A stretch of 64,000 bases of DNA, taken from assembly GCF_963855985.1 (NCBI RefSeq), contig NC_087092.1, forward strand, positions 17,174,001-17,238,000. Direction: 5' to 3'. This stretch comes from Ostrinia nubilalis. Taxonomy: Eukaryota > Arthropoda > Insecta > Lepidoptera > Crambidae. A model generated the notes under the pieces. It saw only the letters and a list, made by a program, of their open reading frames with translations, did no database searches and was not told the origin of the DNA. This document shows positions 34,881 to 47,907 of the stretch, piece after piece. Within the stretch, counting starts at the first letter, position 1. Each line of letters opens with the position of its first letter. The position numbers and the translations under genes were made by a program.

Positions 34881-35018
34881 TAATATGCAACAGATATTAT
34901 TTGTGCCGACATACGTTAGGTCAGATTGGCTACCGATGTTCTGTGGATCATCTTGATCATCTTAGGTAATAATTATCTCCAGTCTTCATTCATCCAGAAT
35001 ACAGGCTATATGAATTCA
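34881..35018. repeat. direct repeat, copy A
   Basis: TAATATGCAACAGATATTAT starts here and again at 35263. Both copies end ACAGGCTATATGAATTCA. Between them sit a Helitron fragment and the Penelope-like block. Confidence 0.88.
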
Positions 35019-35111
35019 CTAGCTTTTGCACGCGGCTACACCCGCGTAAAATTTCGTTTGTCACAGATCGTCATAAATTATAGCCGATATGTTATTCTGG
35101 GTTATAAACAA
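35018..35111 (-). mobile_element. Helitron 3'-end fragment, minus strand
   Basis: The block starts ACTAGCTTTTGCACGCGGCT, the complement of a CTAGT-type Helitron 3' end, and continues GTTTGTCACAGATCGTCATA and AATTATAGCC as in the copy at 7148-7582. Confidence 0.75.
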
Positions 35112-35156
35112 TAATAAAAGATTTTAAACTTTCGCGTTCTATTTTAATTAAAATAG

Positions 35157-35262
35157 TAAGACACGGGTCTTAACGCGACGTTATTTAATGAGTTACATTA
35201 TGTACTCACGGCTTGACGTTTCGGCTGCGATGCTGCAAGGCAAGCGATGGTCACAAGGTGGT
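35157..35262 (-). mobile_element. Penelope-like repeat fragment, inverted copy of 28150-28262
   Basis: GACACGGGTCTTAACGCGAC, GTTACATTATGTACTCACGG and GACGTTTCGGCTGCGATGC are the reverse complement of the 28-kb copy. Class is uncertain. Confidence 0.5.
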
Positions 35263-35388
35263 TAATATGCAACAGATATTATTTGTGCCGTCATACGTTA
35301 GGTCAGATTGGCTGCCGATGTTTTTTGGGTGTCATTTGGTTTATATGTCCAGTCTTCATTCATTCAGAATACAGGCTATATGAATTCA
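35263..35388. repeat. direct repeat, copy B
   Basis: This is the second copy of 34881-35018. It has a divergent middle and identical start and end blocks. Confidence 0.88.
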
Positions 35389-38300
35389 TGAGCCGCCTTT
35401 GATATTTGAATTACTAATTGGAACTCATGACTCCTAAGTCAATTAACGAAACCACTTTTTTTATAGGTACTACGATACCACGTCCAATTAAAATCACAGA
35501 ATAATAGTTGTCTAAAATACAAAATGGAAACGATAAGTATCTCACTCGATTATTTCTAAACAACACAAGATATCGAAAAACTGGTAACTGATCCTGAAAG
35601 TGCTTCACGAGCTCTATCAAAGGGTATCAATTAAAGGTTACAGAATAAACTGAATCTCTCCGAAAATTCTAATGTTTCCAGTTTCCATACACATAGTACA
35701 GCCTAAATCTATCTTAAAGGGTTAACCCTTAGAAGAGCCAAGACATTTGATAGAGTGTCAAAATGTTAATATTATTCTTCACACGTAAAACTATCCAGTT
35801 GTAGTTCAAATACCAACCATTACACATAACAACGATGTGTCTCCGCAAACTTTAATCGCCACTTTTGCAACCTAGTATGATCCAATCTAAGCCTAAAGAC
35901 CCTCCGAACTAACGAGCCAATATCTAATAGCAATGGAGCAGTAATTACTGCCCCTCCTGAGGGGGGATGAAGAGGGGGGTCATGCAGACGGATCAACGCT
36001 GCACAATCCGAGCGATAGAATTTTACGAGACCAGCGGACGCGACTCGGTAAGCAGTAGTCGTAAATACTGGGTGGAGGTAGAGTTCCCTGGATGTGGCTT
36101 GGGCTCTTCTTGGCTGTGCGTAGTATATCAGAAATTCTGAACTACGTGGGTGCACATTATAATCGCAAACCACTCGAAAAGTGGTCAAAAGGCCTTTTTT
36201 GTATAGAGTTTTGACGGATTAGATTTGAAAAAGAAAAGTGCAACTTGTCTAGGAGGGCTGGTTCCATGACAAATACTCTGTCAGTAATATGCTGTTATTA
36301 CTGGTAACAAAACCGTACCAGTAAGATAACGCATTTGACATTAGAAATAATGGCTCTACACTACGCCACTTATTTGTCAAGTTTGCCTTGCGTGCCCAAA
36401 CTACTGCACGCTGGAAGATTTAATGAATGCTACTGACAACGCCACTCTTGTAGCGGAATTTCGGGCTGACAATGTATAGGTTTGTTGTCGACAAGACAAG
36501 AAGAAGATACTATTTTTAAAGGATCGCCCAACCAGACTTGCTTTACCCGCGCGTTAACTAAATGAATGAAACCAAAAATAACACAAAATCGTCCCAAAAT
36601 TTAGTTAATAAAGGCAATTTTTTGACTGTCATTATTCCTTTCTGTGTCGCTGTCACATCCAGATATATTTTAGGTACTGTGCACGCGCACATTAATGCAG
36701 TACGACTGTGTAACTATTACGCAGTGAGTTGTGGATTTGTTTTGCTGCACCGATATCTGAAAATATGAAAATGAGTTTCAAGTTTCACTGAAGGAGTAAA
36801 CAGACATGTATTTTTATTTGAGAACTTGTTTGGCTTTGTTACTGAGATATTTAGCGACCCGACTGTTGGGTAAGCGCCATTTTTATGAGCACAGTCCATT
36901 CGGTTTGTTGTTGTATTTAAATTTAAAGATGGCGCCAGTTGCTTAATAATTCTCTCTTTCTCTCAGTGCCGAAATATTTTTCCCATTTCCATGTATAAGG
37001 CTAGGATTCTTTTTGTGTTCTATTACTGCCAAAATAAGTACGAATTCAGCTTATAATAAAAATACATGGTAATTTTAAGTCCACAGGTATGAATAATTAA
37101 ACTTCAGTAAGATCTTATTTTGGCGCCCAACGCGGTGTTTCAAAAGAGTTTTCTCAAACATGTAACTATCTAAATTAATAAATACTAATGTTACCTATAC
37201 GTCTATTGGGTGATATTATAACTTTGATATTGATATAAACATAAAATATATGTTTCTAATCTAACTGTAACAATCGACTCCACCAATAAATATATCATCC
37301 AAATAAACGCTGAAACGCTGAAAATAACGTCGTTCCACAAACAGTTCGTTGAAACAAAGCTAGAGCGAGCAAAGGAAACAGGATAGACACATAGAGCGCG
37401 GACAGACGGACAGAGCTCAAATATAAAGAGCGGGCGAAGACGGCCGCGGGTGACGCGCGACGGACAATCGCGCCAGATTGCACTCCACCCCGGGGTTAAG
37501 GGGTAGTGCTCCAGGAAAAAGATTCTAATTCTATTCAAAGATTTATTTATCCATAGATAGTGTGGTACAAAAGCGATAAAAAAGTTATCTCAGAAGCTAT
37601 GTCATTCTTAAAAAAATCATTCAAATTATTTTTAGTATGAAGGAACTTTTCAGGGATATACACGTCCTAGTATAGCTCGCCCTACCACCACTTCGGGACA
37701 ACATGCTGGTGCTAAGAAGAAGTGGCGGAAGAAACACAAATTAGACAAAAGTTTGGCACACTTACAAACGTCAGAAATTAGGATATATTTTTTACCTTCC
37801 AGGACTTTGTTGCTCTTCATGAACAAGACAAGTGAAAAAAGCAAACTCAAAACTATCATTTATTTCATGGTATTCTAAAGTAAGTGGGCTAAAGAAATAT
37901 GTAGAGCGATATTGTTAACGAAATAAGATTTGAGACAATCATCACAAAGGAACAGCAATATTGGCATTATAAAATATGCAGTACTTGCTATGTTTTGTGC
38001 TTTACTAAAGGAATTTAAACTGAAGCGCTTGCAACTACCAAGAATTTACAATCGATTAAAAATTTTACTTAAAAAATTCACAAAATTTCAAAAAATAATT
38101 TAAAAACCGTCTTCCCCTTAAGTCCAGTTGCATCAGCTTCAAGACGGACGGCAGGGGGCAGGTAAAAGGGGTCAAACGTCATCGATCTGTGGTGGGGGGT
38201 GGGGCGGCCACTCGACCCCTCGTGATCATCGCCCCCCTGTTTTGTACCACTGTCCGCGAGAACATGTCGAATTATCCTTATAAAATGTGGGATAGAGATC

Positions 38301-38898
38301 ATTTTGTTGGATGTCGGTGGAAAACTAATTGATGCTTTTTTCACTTTGGTTAAGCATTACGAGTATGTTTAAATAGTATTCAAGATTTTTAGAGCGACAA
38401 ATTCGTAGGATTTTTATTAGTGCTGGGTCTCCAAAATGTACAGTAAATAGAGCAGTACCTTTGAAAATTTTAAGTTTTGTCTATTACATACAGAAAAAGA
38501 ACGCTTGTCATTTGTTTTTCTTTAGGAAACAAAGAGTAAAACTATAACTTGGTGCAACTAACTATATCATGGATCTAAATAAATTTCTGTTATAATGCTG
38601 ACAATAAGGGAAGTTATCCATCAACATCTCAAGGCTGACCTTGAATGGAACATTGAATAATCAGGGCACTTACGCCACAGCAGAATGCTATTCGGGACGG
38701 GACAGTAGCGCTAACTGTAATTGTGAAATGTGTGCTTTTCTGGGACATCTTTTATGTAGAATTTCTACTCTGGATATGCCAATTTCATAGGCCTGAATTT
38801 TTGGTAGAAAATCTGGCTATTTACCTATCAGAAAAAGACTTCCCTCACTGAATTGCCTTTACAAATGAATATTTTTTAGGCGTGTAACTAGCTTATTA
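35389..38898. other. intergenic, no gene recognised
   Basis: GC-richer patches lie at 35940-36110, 37370-37500 and 38110-38270. Chance ORFs of 88-122 codons cross them on the minus strand but show no domain or codon pattern I trust. Confidence 0.35.
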
Positions 38899-39830
38899 GG
38901 GGAGAGTTCGGTATATTGTACCGCCGGGTAAATTGTACCACCCTCATATTTCGTAAAGTATTTATTGAATGTCTGTAATTGCAACACTCAGCGATACACA
39001 ACTAAAATCAATTAATATCGGCCATGTGGTTTTTGCCGTGACAACAAACACGTGTGTTTTATTTTGAAAAGTATTTTTTCATTGTTTTCAAGTAACTTTT
39101 GACAATACATGTTTAGTTTGTAATTTTGTTAAATTTAATCACAGGGTGTTTCTAATATATTATTTAGAAGCGTAAATTAGTGTGGATTACAATTATTTGA
39201 AACATTTTTCGGTATTTACAAGCTCTATTTTTTACCGATTTTTTAAAAGCACTATCACCTAGTCGGCTAAGCTGTACCACATCAAGTTGTATGGAACTTT
39301 ACCAAAGGATTTTGAAATTTTTTTTAGTAAATCATATTTTGAAGTTATAATAGCGTAGTTATGTTTGACTAACAATAAATGAAAGCAAAAGACTGGCAAA
39401 GTAGATTAGGTACAAGTGTGCGTTACGATAATTGGAATTACAAAACTTGTACTCAAAATCGTGATAACTTGTAAAACAATATCAATTGTCTATGTTATTA
39501 ACTACTGTTCCTTTTCGTTTCCTAATTTGTTAAGAATGTATCGTATAATATTTTGCCATAGTTTTTTTATAGGCTTGAAATTTATTGAAATCCAATTTAG
39601 TAACCCTGTGGTACAAATTATCGAACCGGTTGGCTAAATTGGACCGAAGCTCTGAACTCGTACTTTGTTGATTTGTGCTAAATATACAACAATCATGTTA
39701 ATTAATACTTACGAAATAGTAAGTTGAATAATGTATCTTTTATCATATACCATGGACATTAGCAAAAACAAAAGAAAACTATGTGTAAAGTGGCATTGAA
39801 AAAAACTGGTCCAAATTAGCGGACTCTCCC
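38899..39830. mobile_element. DNA transposon, 932 bp, TTA duplication (possible PIF/Harbinger type)
   Basis: The left end GGGGAGAGTTCGGTATATTG pairs with the right end, which reversed is GGGAGAGTCCGCTAATTTGG. TTA lies on both sides (38896-38898 and 39831-39833). The sequence TAAATTGTACC or GTACCAC recurs inside (38938, 39275, 39610). No transposase frame is present. Confidence 0.72.
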
Positions 39831-39989
39831 TTACAATATTTTTTCAGTAAAACTTAAAACCTTCAAAAATATGACACTAATAAGTATTTTGCGTTATTTG
39901 TTACATTAAAACCAACTAAATTCGTTTACTTAACATTATTTTATTTTATTTTATTTATTACGGTATACCAACAACATTACATACAAAGT

Positions 39990-40685
39990 TTATTTGGTAT
40001 CCTTCCGTTTGGCCAAATTACTTTTCGCCAAATTTCACTTCGCAAACAACTTATCGCCAAAGTTTCATTTCCCAAATGAACTTTTAGCAACTGTACTTTT
40101 TCGCAACTAATTCATTTGGTCAAATTATCATTTGGCAAAATTTTACTTGGCAAATGTTTGTATAGCAAATGTTTTATTTTGCCAAATATTATATCCCAAA
40201 TAATTTATTTGGTCAAATTGACATTTCACATACTTACCCACCGTTACCCACAAATCAAAGCATATGCAGATGATCATCGGCCACCGAGCGCTAGAATCAC
40301 CTCTATTGTTAATTAATCATTTGGAAATTTCGATAAACAGAATGAAATATGAAAATTAATTTAGAACAAATTTTATATTAACTACCCACTAAACAAAATA
40401 ATAACCACAAGCTAATTTGTATTCCATTCTATGCACCAATCAAATTATTTTGTAAATAGTTTATCGTGAAATATTTTTGCCAAATGAAACATTTGGCAAA
40501 ACATACTTTGCCAAACAATAATTTGCTAAACAATAATATGCCAAAAACGACATTTGCGAATTAAAAGTTTGCAATAAGTTGATTTGCCAAATGAGAATTT
40601 GCCAAATGAAAATTTGCGAAACGTTGTTTGCGATGTGATAATTTGGGAAACGTTTTTTGGCCAAACATTAGTAATCCAGTTTATT
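39990..40685. mobile_element. foldback-like element of TTTGSCAAA units
   Basis: The left arm (about 39990-40235) and right arm (about 40455-40685) are each an array of degenerate 15-17 bp units built on TTTGGCAAAT / CGCAAAT / GCCAAAT. The right arm is in opposite orientation. GTTTGGCCAAA marks the outer end of each arm. The centre (40236-40454) is unrelated. No protein is encoded. Confidence 0.78.
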
Positions 40686-41157
40686 TATATACAAACACAT
40701 TATTTATTTTTACCAGACTAGTCAAATCACACTGTCATCATTCTTCACCAGACTAGCCAACTAAATCTATCTAAACCACATCTGCAGTGCACACTATTTG
40801 CGGTCCACCGGCCCCAGACGGTTCATTCAAAGACATACATAATTTTATCGCACGACGCCAATGGACCGTCAGAGCCCTCTACCGAATTCATCCGTAATGC
40901 GCGCTCAAAGACTATCAAAACGCAAATACCTCACGGGTGATAGCTGTCCTCTTGCGGAAGGTGTTCCAGTTAATGCTATAAGTTAATAAGGTTAGGTTAT
41001 TACACGATAAGTAAGATCTATAGTGTTAAATTTTAGTTGCAAAGTAAGGTCCAATTAAAAGTTGTTTTAATTTTCCATGGTCACTATTATTAATGCTTGA
41101 CATCCATTTGTGGGAGTGTAATAAACATGTGAGTTACATCTTAAAAATGTTGATCCG
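40686..41157. other. intergenic, nothing recognised
   Basis: AT-rich with a GC-richer stretch at 40780-40960. No ORF or family. Confidence 0.35.
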
Positions 41158-41232
41158 TATTCCATACAATATGCGTTCAATCAAATCAAAATCAAAAATT
41201 TTGATTTGATTGAACGCATATTGTATGGAATA
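41158..41232. repeat. perfect 35-bp inverted repeat, 5-nt loop
   Basis: The arm starting TATTCCATACAATATGCGTT (41158-41192) is exactly complementary to 41198-41232, around the loop CAAAA. No mismatch is present. Confidence 0.95.
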
Positions 41233-41740
41233 ATAATTATGTGAATAATATGCTTTGTAATAACTATAACTATATTTTTCATTATTGAAGATGATTACCT
41301 ACTGTAGGGATGTGTGGCAATGGATGAAAGAATATTGATTCGGCAGGCGTTGCTGCCTGATCTTAAAGTGAACGTTACCTTATAAATAACTCTATCAAAT
41401 ATTTGCAAAAATTTGAAAAGTCCATGCGTGGACTGTCATAAAATATTTTCTAAATTAGATTAAGAATTAAACTTACGAGTGAGTACTTCCTGGTAACCTA
41501 TTAGAAAACTGATTAACAGACTAATGGCGACGTACTCGCAGATTGATTTTCAACTGCAGAACCAATATAGCATTAGCATCTCTACCGCTGACCCACACGC
41601 CCAAATGCATCCGTACAGCTGCTAATATTTCTAACGCGGCCATCTTGTGATTACCAGCCAACTGCGGCGAAAACGGCTGGACTGGTCCTTATTTTTCTGC
41701 GCATAGATCTGGCAATGGAGTGGGCGAGGGCTCTGTACCT
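41233..41740. other. intergenic, nothing recognised
   Basis: AT-rich to about 41510, then mixed. No ORF or family seen. Confidence 0.35.
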
Positions 41741-41960
41741 CTAGCATGAACACCTTTCGTCTTCGAATCGTTTGCGTATTCGACAAAATTCGATACTCAA
41801 CCTTCGAATTAAACGATAACGTGGCAATTTTGATTCTCAAAATAAGTTTAATTTCACTTTACGACACGTCCACAAGGGCGCTGTTGTAGTTTTCGTACTA
41901 AATCTTTTGATGGCGATTCGAATACGCAAACGATTCGAACTCGAAAGGTTTTCGTGCTAG
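41741..41960. mobile_element. MITE with CTAGCAYGAA termini, 220 bp
   Basis: The left end CTAGCATGAACACCTTTCGT and reversed right end CTAGCACGAAAACCTTTCGA agree. The similarity continues through TTCGAATCGTTTGCGTATTC. Non-coding. Confidence 0.85.
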
Positions 41961-42269
41961 CCATACTGGTAGCTCAGGGCTGCGGTGGCGCCGGTGAAAT
42001 ATGCAGAGCCGGTATTGAGGGCGACCTTTACAAAGCGGCGGTGTAAGACAGACCGTGTGGACGCGCGTGCATTCAGGTGGATGGTACGTGTCCACTGTCA
42101 ATGTAACATGTGGCAGAGGAGATGTTCGAATTTCGGATAAAGAGTAGTCAATATCAGGATGCAAGCTTTTTTTTTTGTTGAAAGGTGCAATGACCGAAAA
42201 GCTCTTAAATGTGACGAAGCGTGATGCCATTAGATTTAATTATTTTAGAACGCAAGGAAAATTTAAGGG
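41961..42269. other. mixed-composition spacer, nothing recognised
   Basis: A GC-richer stretch (41960-42130) lies between a MITE and the second foldback-like element. A 110-codon minus-strand frame across it also overlaps the MITE and looks accidental. Confidence 0.35.
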
Positions 42270-43610
42270 ACAATATTATTTGATCCTCTAAAAACTAATT
42301 GATCTTTTTGTATGTGCCCTTTTAAAAATAAATGATGTTTTTTATTATATTTTTATCTTTATATTAATTATTGGGTCTATATTAGTTGATCTACGGATAA
42401 ATTATGAATGATCTTCATTAAAGGTAACATAATATTTATGTTTAACATACTCTTTTAATATTTGGTAAACAAAAATAATATGTGATCCTCTTTTTTAGTT
42501 ATTGATCTTTAATTTTGTTAATTTGATCATTTTTATATCAAGTTTGCCTTTTAATATTGATCACCTAATAAATACATTTCGATCTATGTATAAAACTTTA
42601 AAATATATTTGATCTAACAAAAAATATTATTGGTTAATATTTTTAATTAAAAAATATCTTTTAATTTACGCGGTACTTTGTGGTTGAGTGACAATCGTCC
42701 GTCATTGGTTACTGAGTTGGCCAAGGGCTTAGCGGCCAATAAGTAAGCAGAATGGTACATTGCCATGTTTGTTTAAATTACAAGCTTTGCTTAGTTTGGG
42801 ACTAGAGGCGCTATGTAAAATAATTTCATACTTCTGACATCCCTGAACCCGACATCATAATTTTTACCTCTTTATTTTTTTCAAATCGCAAGGTTGATTT
42901 TCTCTTAGTATACCGATCTCGACCGTGATCAGTGACCATAAAGTCATCTGTCAACGGGTTGATTAGACACGATAAAAGCACTAAACGATATTTGTTTACT
43001 TTTAGTGCGACATCGGGTCGTAAGGACCTGATAAGTTTTTTTTTTCCAAATATTTACTGTGTTTGGCGAAACAATTGCAAAACAATATTTATCTTTTGTA
43101 CTACTGAAAAGACCGAATATATCCATCCTGCACCAACGCATCCAGCACCTAAGGTCAATTCGACCCGATAACGCAGTGTGAACGTGTTAAGTATGCTTTT
43201 TTAATTAAAAAAAATCTTTGAACATCAAGTGCCTTTAAATAGTTTCCATCCTTTGACTACAACTTAATAAAAATAAGTAGGTACCATAACATAATTATTT
43301 TGAAGATTATTTAATAATAGACAAAAAATAATTTATACAAATCGAATTATTTAAAAAAGTATCACAATATTGAATATTTGGTGCTCATTTCTTTTATTTT
43401 TGAGGACCAACAAGTAACGATCAGATATAATTTTTACATCTCAATTTTTTTTTGCGTAGTTCAAAAGAGGTTAATATATCGATCGATTTCATTTATTTTA
43501 TGTCTCAAAGAAAGAGGATCAATCATTAAAATAGATGACCATTTAGATTTTTTTATTTGCCGTTTTTGCTAATTTAAAAAGATCATTTAAATACATACCA
43601 TAATTTAATA
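42270..43610. mobile_element. second foldback-like element, TTGATCYTC units
   Basis: In the left arm GATC occurs ten times in about 335 bp of roughly 80% AT sequence (42282, 42301, 42388, 42410, 42484, 42504, 42525, 42559, 42581, 42611), often about 20 bp apart in the context TTGATCYTY. The right arm (about 43200-43610), read in reverse, holds related units (TTGATCCTCTTT, TTGGTCCTC, TGATCTTTTT). The centre 42660-43200 is of normal composition. Boundaries are approximate. Confidence 0.5.
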
Positions 43611-46600
43611 GGCTGGTCAATTCACTGATTGTTTTGGGAAACTAAACAACACGAGTGAACAAAAAATTAAATTTGGTTCATAATTACAAGGATATAATTT
43701 GACTTTACATCATACATAAGTAGTATTAGGTAGTGAAGTCCTCTTAGTACAAATATAGCCACCGTTAAGTCTTGAAAAACTTGTACCTAACTATCAAATG
43801 ATGATACAGCATGTTTGCCTGCCACAATAATCTTAATATCTCGTTGCAATCACAAATAAGTAAAATTGTTCGCATGATCCTTAATTCTTTTACTTCCTGT
43901 ACTCCTTCTATAAGCGCATCATCCGAGAAAATCTCGTCATCACCTCGTACAACGGACCCTTGCCCACATGCATCTAGTTTTCAAAAGCCCTCCGCTGGGA
44001 CGCGCGTGTCCTCTCAAAGTGACCGCCATTAAACATGCAGGCGCTAAGTAAGGTGTTAAGGCTTTGACTGCACCGCCTTTGAACATCTTCAGTATGCGAA
44101 ATGACTGGACAATTACTAGGTATTTTGGTACCTGAAAATTGTCTAGCGTTTAGATGTTCATTTTCTAAGAGCTATTCAGTTATTCCTTAGTCAAAAGAGC
44201 TAGGGTGTGAGAAAGGTGATCCTGTATTTACAGGAGAGAGCGGTTAAGTATACTTATCATGCCAAACATTGAAATCCCATAGCATACCCAGTCAAGCTGT
44301 TGCCAGTAGTGGTAACCTTTTCATGGAAATATTGTCGTATTTTTTATTTATTTTTAAACATGATTGGGCAGTACAGAGCGCTACTACTTTATAAAAATGT
44401 TACATTGGATATTGGGACCGCTTCAAATCCATTTCTACTCTTTGAAAATTTTGCATCTAGCGATCAAGCAAGACTTTCAACCAACCACCTGATTTTGGTA
44501 AATAAAGTTGTAATCACCATGTAGAATAAGGAAAAAGAAAGTGAAGATACCTACAGCAGACAGTCCGATAACGTGTCAGTACATAATGTGGAATCCGTAA
44601 GTAAATTATTAGACTAAAATTCGTGAGTTTCAATAAAATATGAAAACATTAAAAATGCATGCATAAAATACTTATAGCTGTAAAAATAAGACATCTGAAA
44701 AAGTTTTTGTGTACCCAAACTCAAAGCATCACTGCCAGCTTACACGACACACGTCTCTATCACGTACCATCCCCCTACCCCCCACTTTTCATGCTCATTT
44801 CCTCACTCATTCAAAACAGCTTGTTAATTTTTCTCGCTCATCTTGAAAACTAAAATAAGCCTCTCATTGTTCGCGAAGGAAGCCATTGTTCTTGCAATTC
44901 GTACTGACATGGTGATAATCAGCCTTTAGTGCAAATGTCACAATATTTTGTAGCCAGAATACAAAAGATGCGGATAGTAGAATCAGAGACAGTCGGTAGA
45001 GTCGCACACTAAAAAGTGTGTAGTGACACGACTTGCTAAATAAATTGTTGTGTTTATATCACATGCATGTATCATACGAGTATGGTTTATACTAATAGAA
45101 TAATATGCATACGTATTAAATTCCAGAGTTATTCTTTGACTTTAGTGACTATTTATATTAATAAATAAATAACAAGAACCATTTTCTTTTCGGATAGTTT
45201 GTAGTTTAAAAAAATGCACCAAGTTTGTAATTAATATAAAATAATTAATTATTTTTTTACATATCCGCATATTTATTTTAAATCAAGGGTTTATCTGTGT
45301 GTTGAGACGCAACTGCAATATTTTTCAAAACTAATTTATGCTTTTTGAAGTCCAAAGATATATTTTATTTGTATTTGTTTGCCTTGAACATTTTTCAACT
45401 CTACTACAATAGCCAACCTGGAAACTGAGATACTTAATATGATTTTTATTAGTAGATACCGACATGTAGCTTGAACCTTACTCTACTACATGATGTCCGA
45501 CATAAAATATGAGGTCTCGTTTGACTAGAGTTGCTGAAAAACTATTTCCACACAAAGTTGGGGGCACAGCTAATAAACTCAACGGATTTTAAACCTTCTT
45601 ACCTTCGCAACTAACACCAATAACCCTCGCAAAAGTTCCCAATAACAATCCTAAAAGAATCTGAACATAACTTGCGCTCGTCCAAACATAATAAATTCCA
45701 TAAAGCATAGACTGTGTGGGATACATTCAGCAATCCATCTATTTTATAGCGTCCATAATAGCCCTCGCCAGATTAGCGTTTTGTTTTGATTAGTATTAAC
45801 TCGAAATACGACGGTGTTCCGCCAAGCTTCGGGCACATATCAAATAAATTTGCTAGAACACTAACATACGTCTCGGTTTTGAGCGGTATTTTGGAATCGA
45901 ACGATATTAAATTATATCAGTTGCAGTAGATTGAATGCTCAAAACATTGTTATTAGAAATGTAACTAAGATACTTTTTTGACTAAAGATAATGCAATGTA
46001 CTCAAATGCTATAGTTTTGGCCAATATAGAGCCCTTTACACTATAGTGGGTTCTATTATGAAAGTACAGATCTGATATACTCGTAATTCAGCCTCCTCTA
46101 AAATCGACAAAACCTTATCAATCGAGTACTAGATATTCAATTTAGACATTGAATTTTGAACCAGATTCTGCCAAATACTTTGATGTAGGTACATCTCACT
46201 TTCTCAAAGTCTAATCAATTTGCAGTTAGCGCCAGTATCTCTGGGTGATAAAACATTATCGTATGCGATTCGTTATCTATCGACTAACACCCAAATAGCC
46301 CCCCAGCTCGTAAACAGAGCGCAGGTGTGAGTTGTGGCGTGTTTACGCAATCGTGTCGTTATCGTCCCGTCGCTCGTACGTCGTGACGGCCCCGGACGGG
46401 GCTCGTCTGCGAAACTTCATTGAGTTATTGGGGTACCGGATTACTAAGTTAGTTGATTTAATAACGATATGAAACAGAGTCAATGAATGCTGAAATTGTT
46501 GAATGAAGTGAAGTCATGACGATCATAGTAAAGTCAGTGACCAAAAAGTTGCCAACAAAACCTAATTTCAATTTTATCAAAGTGCTGCGAACTTTTTGGC

Positions 46601-47907
46601 TACTTTTGGTGTCACGAACTATTTGACGTAATACCACATAATAATAATAAGTACTACGTACAGAAGTTTTACTTCGCGAAGGTATTTAAAAAAATGTATG
46701 CTCAATGTCATTAACAATATGGTGTAATTTAGCATGTCTCAAGAGTCAAGCACCATTTTGTTGACAAACGTCAGTGATCGGCACTGCGCCGAAGCTATAG
46801 GGCTGACTTCGGTAAAATGATGTGACGTGAGGTGCCAAACTGCGGAAAATGGCGGAGGAAATACATGATTTAGTAATATTAACTACTTATTTACCTTTCA
46901 GTGTCTTAAGGCAACTTAAAAAAGTACATTATGAGTGTTTTTATTATTATTTAGGCAGTTAAATACTGCACAGTATTTAGTATACCAATTTTTTTATTTT
47001 CTTCCATCATACACAAGAATACGCGTGCGTGAGTAAATGTTCGCTCGTATGTGAGGCCTTGTCGAATAGTATCCTGTAGGTGGGCCATCGTGCGTGTTTT
47101 GTTTTCAATGTAAACTCGCGGAGATGAACAGGCCTGGTAATACTAGTATTCAAGAAGCCAGCAATGAATGGATTTAAAAGAGCGGGAGGTCTTGCTTTTT
47201 ACACTGTTTGGAAGAGTTTAACATTAGACGGCTATTGACTGATGAATGTAACTTGTAATCTCTTACGTGTCATACAATGTTTGCCCTAAAGCATCATTAA
47301 TTTTCTGCTTTATTTTGATAGAATTAATTGGTGTGGCTTTTGGAATAATTTGCTTATTTCCCAAACAATTTGTTTAAAAAAACATAAGATTTTTTAAATT
47401 TCTTCGATCGGAAAAGTTGTATATCAATGACTCTGTCTCTCACACAAAAATGAATAAAATCATCCTTTGCCACAACGGGATTGTCTCAAAAATCATTACC
47501 AAAAACACGTCACTTAACAGGCATTCCGGAATCCATCCAGATAATAATGGCCGCATATCCTCATTGGAAAATTAATTTTTCGCATTTCAGCTGGCACGCG
47601 ACGCATTGTCCCGTTGAGGCGACGCAAATGGAAAAATGGACAGCACGAGCGGGACAATTTCCGCGTGGGACGGACTGACGCGTTTGATTCAGGCGTTTTG
47701 TGGGATTGCACGTTTTGCGCACCGGCCCTGATCCGTAATGGATGTGACGGTTGAGCTAATTTATAAAGTAACTTAATTTTTAAAATATTTTTTATCTATT
47801 GCTGTAACGTAGTACCTACCAATGGAAAGGAGGCGTCAGATCATTTTTGCGGGTTGCTCTTGATTCACGATTTTATGACCATTTGCACGTCAGGAATATT
47901 GTAAGGC
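43611..47907. other. intergenic, no gene recognised
   Basis: Mostly AT-rich. A GC-richer patch at 46290-46430 and a partly self-complementary patch around 46780-46850 stand out slightly. ORFs are short and unconvincing. Confidence 0.35.

Noticed and set aside
35820..36188. 122-codon minus-strand frame
   Set aside because: No recognisable domain, and the frame exists mainly because of a GC-richer patch.
37203..37538. 111-codon minus-strand frame crossing a CpG-rich patch
   Set aside because: A second overlapping frame is equally open. I see no protein signature.
40236..40454. Captured gene in the foldback centre
   Set aside because: The centre has only short frames and no recognisable coding pattern.
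41898..42230. 110-codon minus-strand frame
   Set aside because: It starts past one end of the MITE at 41741-41960 and continues in unrelated sequence, so it is accidental.
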